A DNA stretch of 5,625 nt from Chryseobacterium sp. UBA6632 (lineage in GTDB: Bacteria > Bacteroidota > Bacteroidia > Flavobacteriales > Weeksellaceae), in NCBI GenBank assembly GCA_002455915.1, contig DKLU01000307.1, positions 12,972 through 18,596 on the forward strand, given 5' to 3'. Below are positions 1 to 5,241 of this stretch, one piece after another. Each line of letters opens with the position of its first letter. Position 1 is the stretch's first letter. The translations under genes were made by a program, and so were the position numbers. The notes beneath the pieces are model-generated. The model was given only the letters and a program-made list of their open reading frames with translations. It ran no database searches and was not told the DNA's origin.

Positions 1-2
1 TT

Positions 3-581
3 GCTGACAATTATAAATTCAGTAATACGGAAATTAAAAATGATGTGATTGATGCGATGTTCAGGCAGACAACGGATGCCTCTACAAAACCATTTAAAAA
101 TCATGTCGTTCCGGGAAGAGTTTTCGCTTCGGAATATGATTTGGGAAGAATTGGATCTGCATATCAGGATAATGATTACGTAAATCTTTGGGTAAGCGAT
201 CCGGCTAAAAGATCTGAATGGAATTCAGGAAATCAGATGAGAAATGACGGCGTTGATATTTACCTTTGTAAGGATAAAATCACCAACAAATATTATGTCG
301 GAAAAACTGAAAAAGGAGAATGGCTTCAGTACACCATCAATGCAAAAGCCGATAAAGCCTATGGTTTTGACATCAGATATTCGAGCAATAACAATGCAAA
401 GATCAGAATTGAAGATGCTTCCGGAAAACAACTGGCAACTTTTTCATTAAATTCTACCGGCGGAAATGAAATCTGGAAAACCGTTTCTGCTAAAGGTTTA
501 AACCTTAAAAAAGGAGAAAATAAAATCCGAATATTTTTTGAAAATGATGGTGTAAACCTTAATTATTTTGAAGTAAAATAA
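3..581 (+). CDS. Secreted carbohydrate-active protein, C-terminal CBM6-like domain (5' partial)
   Basis: This is the 3' part of a gene that begins upstream. The frame is open from the first complete codon at base 3, so the GTG at 45 is an internal valine rather than a start; 192 residues are visible. Residues about 1-25 are helical (EIKNDVIDAMFRQ) and could be the end of a catalytic domain. Residues about 38-192 look like a family 6 carbohydrate-binding module, a beta-sandwich that binds polysaccharide chains. The signs are an opening GRVFASEYDLGR...AYQDND (38-58), the GEWLQYT strand with a potentially sugar-stacking Trp107 (105-111), and a closing NLNYFEV (185-191). In known proteins such modules sit at the C-terminus of secreted glycoside hydrolases such as GH5 or GH43, so the whole protein is probably a polysaccharide-degrading enzyme. 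The catalytic family cannot be named because that part lies outside the window. A terminator follows directly, so this gene ends its transcription unit. Confidence 0.75.
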   Translation, partial: ADNYKFSNTEIKNDVIDAMFRQTTDASTKPFKNHVVPGRVFASEYDLGRIGSAYQDNDYVNLWVSDPAKRSEWNSGNQMRNDGVDIYLCKDKITNKYYVGKTEKGEWLQYTINAKADKAYGFDIRYSSNNNAKIRIEDASGKQLATFSLNSTGGNEIWKTVSAKGLNLKKGENKIRIFFENDGVNLNYFEVK

Positions 582-598
582 GAAATAGCTTAAATTGC

Positions 599-633
599 AA
601 ATCCCTTTTAGTTTCTAAGAGGGATTTATTTTT
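599..633 (+). terminator. Intrinsic terminator after the CBM6-domain gene
   Basis: The arms AAATCCCTTTT (599-609) and AAGAGGGATTT (617-627) pair over 11 bp with one T-G wobble around a 7-base loop, and a T-rich stretch (625-633) follows. The hairpin starts 18 bases after the stop codon. It ends close to the start of the beta-lactamase gene, leaving almost no room for a promoter between them. Confidence 0.8.
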
Positions 634-645
634 AAACAAAATATT

Positions 646-1521
646 ATGAAAAAAATAAGCCTGTTATTTCTTTTGATTTCGATGTTTACATTCGCGCAAC
701 AGTCGGTTTTAGATCAGAAAATCATTTCCATTATAAAAGATAAAAAAGCGACGGTCGGAGTTTCTGTTTTAGGCTTTGAAAACAACTTTAAATACAATAA
801 AAACGGTGATAAAAATCTACCGACTTTAAGTGTTTTTAAGTTTCATATTGCCTGTGCGGTTCTGGATTTGGTGGATAAAGGAAAATTATCGTTAAATCAG
901 AAATATACATTAAAAGAATCTGAATTATTAGCTAATACCTGGTCGCCCATCAAAAAGAAATATCCGAAAGGAGATATTACGCTGAGTTTAGGCGAAATCA
1001 TTGATTACACGGTTGCGTGGAGTGATAATAACGGTTGTGATTTTTTATTGAAGTTAATTGGCGGACCTCAAACGGTTCAAAAATTCATGGATTCTAAAGG
1101 TGTAAAAGGTTTTCAGATTAAAGTAAATGAAGACGAAATGCATAAAGACTGGAAAAATCAATACAAAAACTACAGCACCACCAATTCTGCGGTTGCTTTG
1201 CTTAAAAAATTCTATGACGGAAAAATACTTTCCAAAAAATCCACAGATTATCTGTACAATATCATGCTGAATACTTCTACCGGAACAAATAAGTTGAAAG
1301 AACAGCTTCCAAAAGGAATTACAGCTCATAAAACGGGATCTTCCGGGAAGTATGATAATGATTTGACAGTGGCTGAAAATGATATGGGAATTGTGACGCT
1401 ACCTAATGGAAAACATTACGCAATTGCCGTATTTATAAGCAATTCCACTGAATCTGATGTGGTAAACTGCAAGGTTATTTCAGATATTTCTAAAGTCGTT
1501 TTCGACTATTTTAATAAATAG
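646..1521 (+). CDS. bla: Class A beta-lactamase, subclass A2 (CGA/CIA/PER/VEB-like)
   Basis: This is a periplasmic serine beta-lactamase that hydrolyses the beta-lactam ring through an acyl-enzyme intermediate. The 291-residue length is normal for class A. A signal peptide occupies residues 1-17, with likely cleavage at TFA|QQS. The class A motifs appear in order: SVFK (62-65; nucleophile Ser62 and Lys65, Ambler 70 and 73), SDN (126-128; Ambler 130-132), the omega-loop Glu162 in NEDEMH (Ambler 166) with His166 at the position where most class A enzymes have Asn170, and KTGSS (229-233; Ambler 234-238). The Met-His omega loop and SDNNGCD are typical of subclass A2, which includes PER, VEB, CGA, CIA and CepA/Cfx relatives. 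Several members are extended-spectrum enzymes, but the spectrum here cannot be read from sequence. The protein most resembles the chromosomal Chryseobacterium enzymes as I remember them. No regulator gene or exact promoter box is adjacent. All catalytic residues are present, so it should be active. Confidence 0.95.
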   Translation: MKKISLLFLLISMFTFAQQSVLDQKIISIIKDKKATVGVSVLGFENNFKYNKNGDKNLPTLSVFKFHIACAVLDLVDKGKLSLNQKYTLKESELLANTWSPIKKKYPKGDITLSLGEIIDYTVAWSDNNGCDFLLKLIGGPQTVQKFMDSKGVKGFQIKVNEDEMHKDWKNQYKNYSTTNSAVALLKKFYDGKILSKKSTDYLYNIMLNTSTGTNKLKEQLPKGITAHKTGSSGKYDNDLTVAENDMGIVTLPNGKHYAIAVFISNSTESDVVNCKVISDISKVVFDYFNK

Positions 1522-1574
1522 AATTTTAAGCTTATTTTTAAAGCAGTAAAATCTTCATAAAAGTAAATTTCATT

Positions 1575-1988
1575 ATGAAAAAGATATTTTTAACAATCGC
1601 TATTTTCTGTTTTGCATTTTCATTTGCGCAGAAAGGGCAAAGCTATCTACAGATTGGGTACGGAAGCATCTGTTGCGGAACTCCGTCCACAGATCCAGTA
1701 ATGAATTATGTAAACCAATTTCAGAAAAAGAACAAAATAAAATCAATTGAAGTCTTGAAGCAATCTGGACTTGGAAGAGAAGGTGAATTCAATTTATATA
1801 TCGGGATCGATGCTCTTTCTAAAACACAGAGACCTGCTTTCATCAAAGGACTTCAGGCTGCAGTGCTTTCTCAGAATGCAAAAAGAAAGCAAAATCAGGA
1901 TGGAATCGTCAATTTTGAAGAGGTTACGATTGTTTCCAATAAAGATCTAGCCAACGCAAAAAACTTAACTATCTATATAACTAAATAA
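1575..1988 (+). CDS. Small exported protein of unknown function, Cys-Cys motif
   Basis: I do not recognise this 137-residue protein as a named family. Residues 1-18 are a clear signal peptide (MKK, a hydrophobic core, then SFA|Q), so the product should be periplasmic or secreted; there is no lipobox. The mature part, about 119 residues, starts with a short Gly/Tyr-rich stretch (YLQIGYGS). A vicinal Cys33-Cys34 pair in SICCGTPS follows, and the mature protein contains no other cysteines. The rest alternates amphipathic helices (about 40-65 and 82-105) with strand-like stretches (FNLYIGID, VNFEEVTIV, NLTIYITK), suggesting a small alpha/beta fold. It begins 53 bases after the beta-lactamase stop and ends 6 bases before the dehydrogenase start, so it probably shares their transcript. 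No terminator or exact promoter box lies in the 53-base gap. A role in beta-lactam response cannot be inferred from position alone. Confidence 0.8.
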   Translation: MKKIFLTIAIFCFAFSFAQKGQSYLQIGYGSICCGTPSTDPVMNYVNQFQKKNKIKSIEVLKQSGLGREGEFNLYIGIDALSKTQRPAFIKGLQAAVLSQNAKRKQNQDGIVNFEEVTIVSNKDLANAKNLTIYITK

Positions 1989-1994
1989 GGAAAA
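1987..1994 (+). promoter_or_regulatory. Shine-Dalgarno-like site for the dehydrogenase, overlapping upstream stop
   Basis: AAGGA (1987-1991) overlaps the TAA stop of the upstream gene and lies 3 bases before the ATG at 1995. Most starts here have only A-rich leaders, so this site supports the ATG at 1995 and suggests translational coupling to the upstream gene. Confidence 0.5.
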
Positions 1995-2888
1995 ATGATC
2001 AAAAACATTGTAGTTATCGGAGCAGGAACCATGGGAAATGGTATCGCTCACACTTTCGCACAAAGTGGTTTTAAAGTAAATTTGGTAGATGTATCCCAAG
2101 ATGCTTTAGACAGAGGCTTAAAGACCATTACTACAAATCTTGACAGATTAATTGCAAAGGGTAACCTTACAGAAGAACAAAAAACAGAAACTTTAGGAAA
2201 TATCACCTCTTTCACGGCTTTACAAGATGCTGTAGGATCTGCGGATCTTATCGTGGAAGCAGCTACTGAAAATCAGGAATTAAAGTTGAAAATTTTCGGT
2301 CAGATGGATGAATTTGCACCTGAAAACTGTATTTTGGCAACCAATACATCCTCTATTTCTATTACCAAAATTGCTGCCGCTACCAAAAGGGCAGATAAAG
2401 TAATCGGAATGCACTTTATGAATCCCGTTCCAATCATGAAATTGGTTGAAATTATAAAGGGATATTCTACTTCTAAAGAAACTTTTGAATTAATTTACGA
2501 AATGAGCAAAACTTTAGGAAAAGTTCCTGTGGAAGTAAATGATTATCCAGGATTTGTAGCCAACAGAATCCTAATGCCAATGATCAACGAATCTATCGAA
2601 ACGCTTTACAACGGCGTGGCAGGAGTTGAAGAAATTGATACGGTAATGAAATTGGGAATGGCACACCCGATGGGACCTCTTCAATTGGCAGATTTTATCG
2701 GTCTTGATGTTTGTTTAGCGATCTTAAACGTGATGTATGACGGTTTCAAAAATCCGAAATATGCACCCAACCCATTATTGGTAAACATGGTAATGGCAGG
2801 GAAATTAGGCGTAAAATCAGGCGAAGGTTTTTATGACTACTCTGAAAGTAAAAAAGCAGAAAAAGTAGCAAAAATGTTTTCAAAATAA
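1995..2888 (+). CDS. hbd: 3-hydroxybutyryl-CoA dehydrogenase (3-hydroxyacyl-CoA dehydrogenase family)
   Basis: This is a cytosolic NAD(P)-dependent enzyme that interconverts L-3-hydroxyacyl-CoA and 3-oxoacyl-CoA. It acts in fatty-acid beta-oxidation, in short-chain acyl-CoA metabolism and, as PaaH, in phenylacetate breakdown. The 297 residues match the usual stand-alone length of 280-300. The N-terminal Rossmann domain (1 to about 180) has the dinucleotide motif GAGTMG (9-14) and an acidic Asp32 at the end of the second strand, which favours NAD. Catalytic residues line up with the human enzyme by spacing: Ser119 in NTSS, His140 in GMHFMNPVP, Glu152 in KLVEII, and Asn190 in PGFVANRIL. The C-terminal helical dimerisation domain (about 185-297) carries HPMGPLQLADFIGLD and ends with KSGEGFYDY. 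Short-chain (C4) preference is inferred from overall similarity to Hbd. The start is 6 bases after the upstream stop. No thiolase or enoyl-CoA hydratase gene lies in the window. Confidence 0.95.
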   Translation: MIKNIVVIGAGTMGNGIAHTFAQSGFKVNLVDVSQDALDRGLKTITTNLDRLIAKGNLTEEQKTETLGNITSFTALQDAVGSADLIVEAATENQELKLKIFGQMDEFAPENCILATNTSSISITKIAAATKRADKVIGMHFMNPVPIMKLVEIIKGYSTSKETFELIYEMSKTLGKVPVEVNDYPGFVANRILMPMINESIETLYNGVAGVEEIDTVMKLGMAHPMGPLQLADFIGLDVCLAILNVMYDGFKNPKYAPNPLLVNMVMAGKLGVKSGEGFYDYSESKKAEKVAKMFSK

Positions 2889-2913
2889 TTTTTAAGTTGT
2901 GCTTTATAAGTTA

Positions 2914-2921
2914 TAAATTTG
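2914..2921 (+). promoter_or_regulatory. Candidate Bacteroidota promoter (-7 box) for the GT-C membrane gene
   Basis: TAAATTTG is an exact match to the Bacteroidota -7 consensus TAnnTTTG. The nearest upstream TTG (2897-2899) is only 14 bases away, shorter than the usual spacing of about 19, so the -33 element is weak. Transcription would begin near 2928, ahead of both possible starts of the downstream gene. Confidence 0.45.
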
Positions 2922-2961
2922 GGCCACAAAACCCGCAATCTCTAACCTAATAACTGCAACC

Positions 2962-4281
2962 TTGATAAAAATTAAAGAAAAATATATACAAATATCAATG
3001 GTCATCATTACTTTAGTGATGACCATTTTACGTTTTTTACTGAACGAAAAAGGAAGAGTAAGCCCGGATTCTATACGATATATGAGATTTGCTCACGGAC
3101 TTCCGGAAATTGATAATACCATTACTCCGGCGGGTTATCCTGCAGCAATCAAATTTTTCACTTTTTTTGGTTTTGATGAATTTTGGGGAAGTAAACTCAT
3201 TGGAATTTTAGCATTTCTTTTCATCATTCTCTTTGCCTGGAAGAAAAATTTTTATTTCAAAGAAGCGATTGTTGTAAGCTCATTATTCAGCTTTTTATCT
3301 ATTTACTCTTTTACGATGAGCGAGGCATTAACATTGCCTTTTGTACTGCTTCTACTCTACTCATCCATGCTTGTTATTAAGGATAAAATCGGGAAATTAG
3401 AAGGTATTATTTATCTTTCATTAAGTTTAATTGCCATTTATAACATTCGATATACCGGACTTTTCATTGTGGGAGGAACCGGACTTTTCGGATTGCTTTA
3501 CTGGAAAAGAAAATTTGCCTCAAGTTTTATCATTTCAGGAATTATCGGTTTTATTTTTATTGTTCTGTATAAATTTCTCTTTATTGACTATTTTAACGAA
3601 GATTATATTGGGCAAAACCTCAATATGGGATTGCATACTACTCCTGAGCTTTTGGTTCAATTATTTCAGGGTTTATGTACTACTTTTAATCCTTTTGTTC
3701 ATATTGCAAATCCGGGAGGAGGAATCGTTAATTATGGAATTTACGGAATCGGACTATTAAATATACTTTTAATCATATTCTTGTTTATAAAGAAAAAACT
3801 TTCAAATACAGAATCTTTCTTCATCGTAATTGGAGTTTCTGCTATTGCGTGCTCTTATTTTGTACAATATTTTTATTCTGTAAATGCGATAGACTATCGA
3901 TTGATGGCGCCTTTCAGCTTTCCGATATGGTTGGTTTATTTCAAAAAAATGTTCCAAATCTTTAATACAAAAGTGTATGTGATCGGATTTTTAAGTTTAA
4001 TGACTGGGATGATCTTCACATGGCTTTCCAAGGGAAATTATCTTGAAAACAGAAAAGCAGCAAAGGAGTTTTTACAGGCTGAAAAATTAGATAAGGTTCC
4101 TTTACAATTTTATCTCGAAACAGAAGAAGACCTTGAAAAAATTCAGGTTGCGGAATTGCTGAGTACCGTAAACCCACAAATCAGGGTAACTTTCAAACCG
4201 GAAGACAGTCTTAAGAGAACTACCTTAACGCGTTACAAAGTTTTACAAAAAATTAAAATCGACAAGAACAAATATCAATAA
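2962..4281 (+). CDS. Polytopic membrane protein, predicted GT-C fold glycosyltransferase
   Basis: The predicted product is a 439-residue integral inner-membrane protein with about ten hydrophobic segments (roughly 11-27, 77-93, 101-118, 121-138, 147-162, 164-180, 187-207, 259-276, 284-302 and 313-354) and a soluble C-terminal tail (355-439). The first external loop has SPDSIRY (34-40), in which Asp36 matches the catalytic acidic residue of GT-C enzymes, and TPAGYP (55-60), like their Y-P-x-x-P loop. MSEALTLP (119-126), NIRYTG (161-166) and DYRLMAPF (311-318) also recall ArnT/PMT-type enzymes. Such proteins move sugars from polyprenyl-phosphate carriers to lipids, glycans or proteins at the periplasmic face; the substrate here is unknown. 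The assigned start is TTG at 2962, which gives a Lys-rich cytoplasmic N-tail. ATG at 2998 (codon 13) is a real alternative, giving 427 residues and still keeping the first membrane segment. No other glycan gene is adjacent, so it looks like an orphan transferase. Confidence 0.75.
   Translation: MIKIKEKYIQISMVIITLVMTILRFLLNEKGRVSPDSIRYMRFAHGLPEIDNTITPAGYPAAIKFFTFFGFDEFWGSKLIGILAFLFIILFAWKKNFYFKEAIVVSSLFSFLSIYSFTMSEALTLPFVLLLLYSSMLVIKDKIGKLEGIIYLSLSLIAIYNIRYTGLFIVGGTGLFGLLYWKRKFASSFIISGIIGFIFIVLYKFLFIDYFNEDYIGQNLNMGLHTTPELLVQLFQGLCTTFNPFVHIANPGGGIVNYGIYGIGLLNILLIIFLFIKKKLSNTESFFIVIGVSAIACSYFVQYFYSVNAIDYRLMAPFSFPIWLVYFKKMFQIFNTKVYVIGFLSLMTGMIFTWLSKGNYLENRKAAKEFLQAEKLDKVPLQFYLETEEDLEKIQVAELLSTVNPQIRVTFKPEDSLKRTTLTRYKVLQKIKIDKNKYQ
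2997..3027 (+). promoter_or_regulatory. Strong hairpin across the start of the GT-C gene
   Basis: AATGGTCATCA (2997-3007) and TGATGACCATT (3017-3027) are a perfect 11-bp inverted repeat. Pairing continues inward through a T-G wobble and two A-T pairs, making a 14-bp stem with the 3-base loop CTT. A T-rich run (3025-3037, ATTTTACGTTTTTT-like) follows. The ATG at 2998 lies inside the left arm. The structure could act as an attenuator or leaky terminator for the upstream dehydrogenase transcript, or it could mask the start; neither is proven. It also encodes the hydrophobic residues of the first membrane segment. Confidence 0.5.
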
Positions 4282-4287
4282 TTTTAT

Positions 4288-4295
4288 TATCTTTG
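4288..4295 (+). promoter_or_regulatory. Bacteroidota promoter (-7 box) for the acidic-protein gene
   Basis: TATCTTTG matches TAnnTTTG exactly and lies 24 bases before the ATG at 4320. Transcription would start near 4302, with a short A-rich leader of about 18 bases. No TTG is found at the usual -33 distance, which falls inside the end of the GT-C gene. Confidence 0.6.
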
Positions 4296-4319
4296 ATTTA
4301 AAGTTAAAACATTAAAAAA

Positions 4320-4562
4320 ATGAAATTACCAAAGTTTTTATTAGCAGATAATTCGGAATTTCCAGAAGATTTATTCGTGGTTCATACAGAATACCCAAGA
4401 TTTATCTTAAACGTAGAGGAAGAAGAAGTTGAGTGGTTAGATGATTTGGAAGGTGATGATGAAGAAACGATGGCAGATGAGGCTACTAAAGTGGTAGAAG
4501 CTGCTTTCAAATGGTGTGATGAAGAATTAGCTAAGTACGACGAAGAGGAGGACGAAGAATAA
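4320..4562 (+). CDS. Small, highly acidic cytosolic protein of unknown function
   Basis: This 80-residue protein has 30 Asp/Glu against 6 Lys/Arg, and so is extremely acidic. It has no signal peptide or membrane segment and should be cytosolic. The first 30 residues (MKLPKFLLADN, then FPEDLFVVHTEYPRFIL) are ordered-looking, mixed hydrophobic and aromatic sequence and resemble short uncharacterised Bacteroidota proteins I have seen, but I know no function. An acidic run (33-49, EEEEVEWLDDLEGDDEE) follows, then an amphipathic helix (about 51-72) with one cysteine (Cys66), and a DEEEDEE tail. The start is well supported: an exact -7 promoter box lies 24 bases upstream and the leader is A-rich. 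The gene is monocistronic, ending at a strong terminator 19 bases downstream. The acidic surface could mimic nucleic acid or bind basic partners, but that is speculation from composition. Confidence 0.85.
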   Translation: MKLPKFLLADNSEFPEDLFVVHTEYPRFILNVEEEEVEWLDDLEGDDEETMADEATKVVEAAFKWCDEELAKYDEEEDEE

Positions 4563-4580
4563 TTAACAATCAAAACATAA

Positions 4581-4617
4581 AAAAGGAACTCAAATTGAGT
4601 TCCTTTTGTTTTTTTAT
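4581..4617. terminator. Bidirectional intrinsic terminator between convergent genes
   Basis: AAAAGGAACTCAA (4581-4593) and TTGAGTTCCTTTT (4595-4607) form a perfect inverted repeat of up to 13 bp; a realistic stem is 11 bp with a 5-base loop. A T-run (4604-4615) follows on the plus strand, and an A-run (4579-4584, extended by 4572-4575) gives the matching U-tract on the minus strand. It sits between the acidic-protein gene, ending at 4562, and the lipoprotein gene, ending at 4614, and can serve both. Confidence 0.9.
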
Positions 4618-5024
4618 TCCGCTTTATTGAATTTCAATAGTAAAAGATTATCTTTATACAGTTCCAAAGTATTTCCTGAAACTACATATTTGTTAGCTTT
4701 CCCAACCATATCCATGAAGTTTTGCTCCACGCTCATGTTGTCGCAAGCCATTTTTGTTGATCCTAATGCACCTGAAGAAAAATTACCGCTTGAAGGGTCT
4801 ACTTTTGCAGTCCCAAAATAATTATTACATCCCGCATTTCCGCTGATTTTTTCTCCTTCAATATTAAGTGACGGAACTTTACCTTTCACATTATCAGCCA
4901 AAGTCCATTTTGTACTGGATAATGAAGGTTGTGCTTTACCAACTTTAGAAGCCGAAGCACTCGTCATTGTCCCACATGATGCCAAAACTACAGCCGCACC
5001 TATACTTAAAAAAAGATTTTTCAT
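4614..5024 (-). CDS. META-domain (HslJ-like) lipoprotein
   Basis: This is a 136-residue lipoprotein. Residues 1-16 are a signal peptide ending in the lipobox LASC, so the lipidated residue is Cys17. A Ser/Ala-rich linker (18-37) leads into a META domain (about 38-134), the fold shared with E. coli HslJ and Leishmania META1. The sequence signs are the opening STKWTLADN (37-45), SGNAGCNNYFG (61-71), LGSTKMACD (87-95), a helix (EQNFMDMVGKA, 100-110), and the closing strands NTLELY and LLLLKF. Cys66 and Cys94 occupy conserved family positions and could form a disulfide. In other bacteria META proteins are linked to envelope or heat stress and antibiotic tolerance, with no defined reaction; a similar envelope role is inferred. 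The start is supported by an AAGG ribosome site (minus strand, about 5032-5029) and an exact -7 box at 5053-5046. The shared bidirectional terminator lies just past its stop. Confidence 0.9.
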   Translation of the reverse strand: MKNLFLSIGAAVVLASCGTMTSASASKVGKAQPSLSSTKWTLADNVKGKVPSLNIEGEKISGNAGCNNYFGTAKVDPSSGNFSSGALGSTKMACDNMSVEQNFMDMVGKANKYVVSGNTLELYKDNLLLLKFNKAE

Positions 5025-5045
5025 TTTTCCTTTATTGATTTAAAC

Positions 5046-5053
5046 CAAATTTA
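5046..5053 (-). promoter_or_regulatory. Bacteroidota promoter (-7 box) for the META lipoprotein
   Basis: Read on the minus strand, 5053 to 5046 is TAAATTTG, an exact match to TAnnTTTG. It lies 21 bases before the ATG at 5024 and predicts a transcript start near 5039. No convincing TTG is seen at the -33 position. Confidence 0.6.
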
Positions 5054-5061
5054 CGTAAATT
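5048..5061. promoter_or_regulatory. 14-bp perfect palindrome overlapping the lipoprotein promoter (possible operator)
   Basis: AATTTACGTAAATT is identical on both strands and covers six of the eight bases of the -7 box. Its place is that expected of a dimeric repressor site. AT-rich palindromes arise by chance more easily in such DNA, and no regulator gene is nearby, so the operator role is inference. Confidence 0.4.
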
Positions 5062-5128
5062 AAATTATTTAAACGGTTTTCGGTGAATTTTATTATTCTT
5101 TTAAGATTGTTTTTCACTTTAAATCATA

Positions 5129-5150
5129 GGAAATTTTAGACTCAATTTCC
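5129..5150. repeat. 7-bp inverted repeat in the lipoprotein-pheT spacer
   Basis: GGAAATT (5129-5135) and AATTTCC (5144-5150) are perfect inverted arms around 8 bases. The position, upstream of the lipoprotein promoter, would allow a regulatory site, but the repeat is short and AT-rich. It is not followed by a clean T-run on either strand, so it is a poor terminator. Confidence 0.3.
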
Positions 5151-5160
5151 ATTAAAAATA

Positions 5161-5188
5161 GATGCTTCGACAGGCTCAGCATGACATC
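5161..5188. repeat. REP-like short interspersed sequence
   Basis: The segment contains GCTTCGACAGGCTCAGCATG (5164-5183), flanked by GAT and ACATC. It is GC-rich against an AT-rich background and has ATGCT (5162-5166) and AGCAT (5178-5182) as inverted arms. I recognise this type, of the form TTCGACA-GCTCAG-ATGACA, as a short repeat scattered between genes in many Bacteroidota genomes. Only one copy is in the window, so repetition is from memory, not seen here. Confidence 0.55.
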
Positions 5189-5190
5189 GC

Positions 5191-5227
5191 TAATACTTTT
5201 CGTTTATAAATTCATGATAAAGTATTA
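5191..5227. repeat. 9-bp perfect inverted repeat beside the REP-like sequence
   Basis: TAATACTTT (5191-5199) and AAAGTATTA (5219-5227) are perfect inverted arms separated by 19 bases. They lie three bases after the REP-like segment and may belong to the same repeat unit, or be unrelated. No function can be assigned from one copy. Confidence 0.4.
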
Positions 5228-5241
5228 CAAGCAAAGTCAAG

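Noticed and set aside
45..47. GTG at 45 as the start of the first gene
   Set aside because: The frame is open upstream to base 3 with coherent protein sequence, and a CBM6-type domain is normally C-terminal in a larger secreted enzyme, so this is an internal valine.
563..570. TTATTTTG as the beta-lactamase promoter
   Set aside because: It mismatches the -7 consensus at the second base, has no -33 element, and lies upstream of a terminator. It is kept only as a weak possibility in the findings.
1054..1329. 91-residue minus-strand frame within the beta-lactamase
   Set aside because: It is antisense to an intact gene with all its class A motifs, and the predicted protein has no recognisable feature.
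3431..3760. 109-residue frame overlapping the GT-C gene in another phase
   Set aside because: It is a hydrophobic frame-shift shadow of the membrane protein, which reads continuously through the region.
4382..4573. Serine-rich 63-residue frame on the minus strand
   Set aside because: It is the antisense of the GAA/GAT-rich acidic gene, which automatically gives serine-rich translation. It has no promoter or start context of its own.
4606..4821. Plus-strand frame of 71 residues opposite the META lipoprotein
   Set aside because: It lies fully antisense to a well-supported lipoprotein gene and begins inside the terminator.
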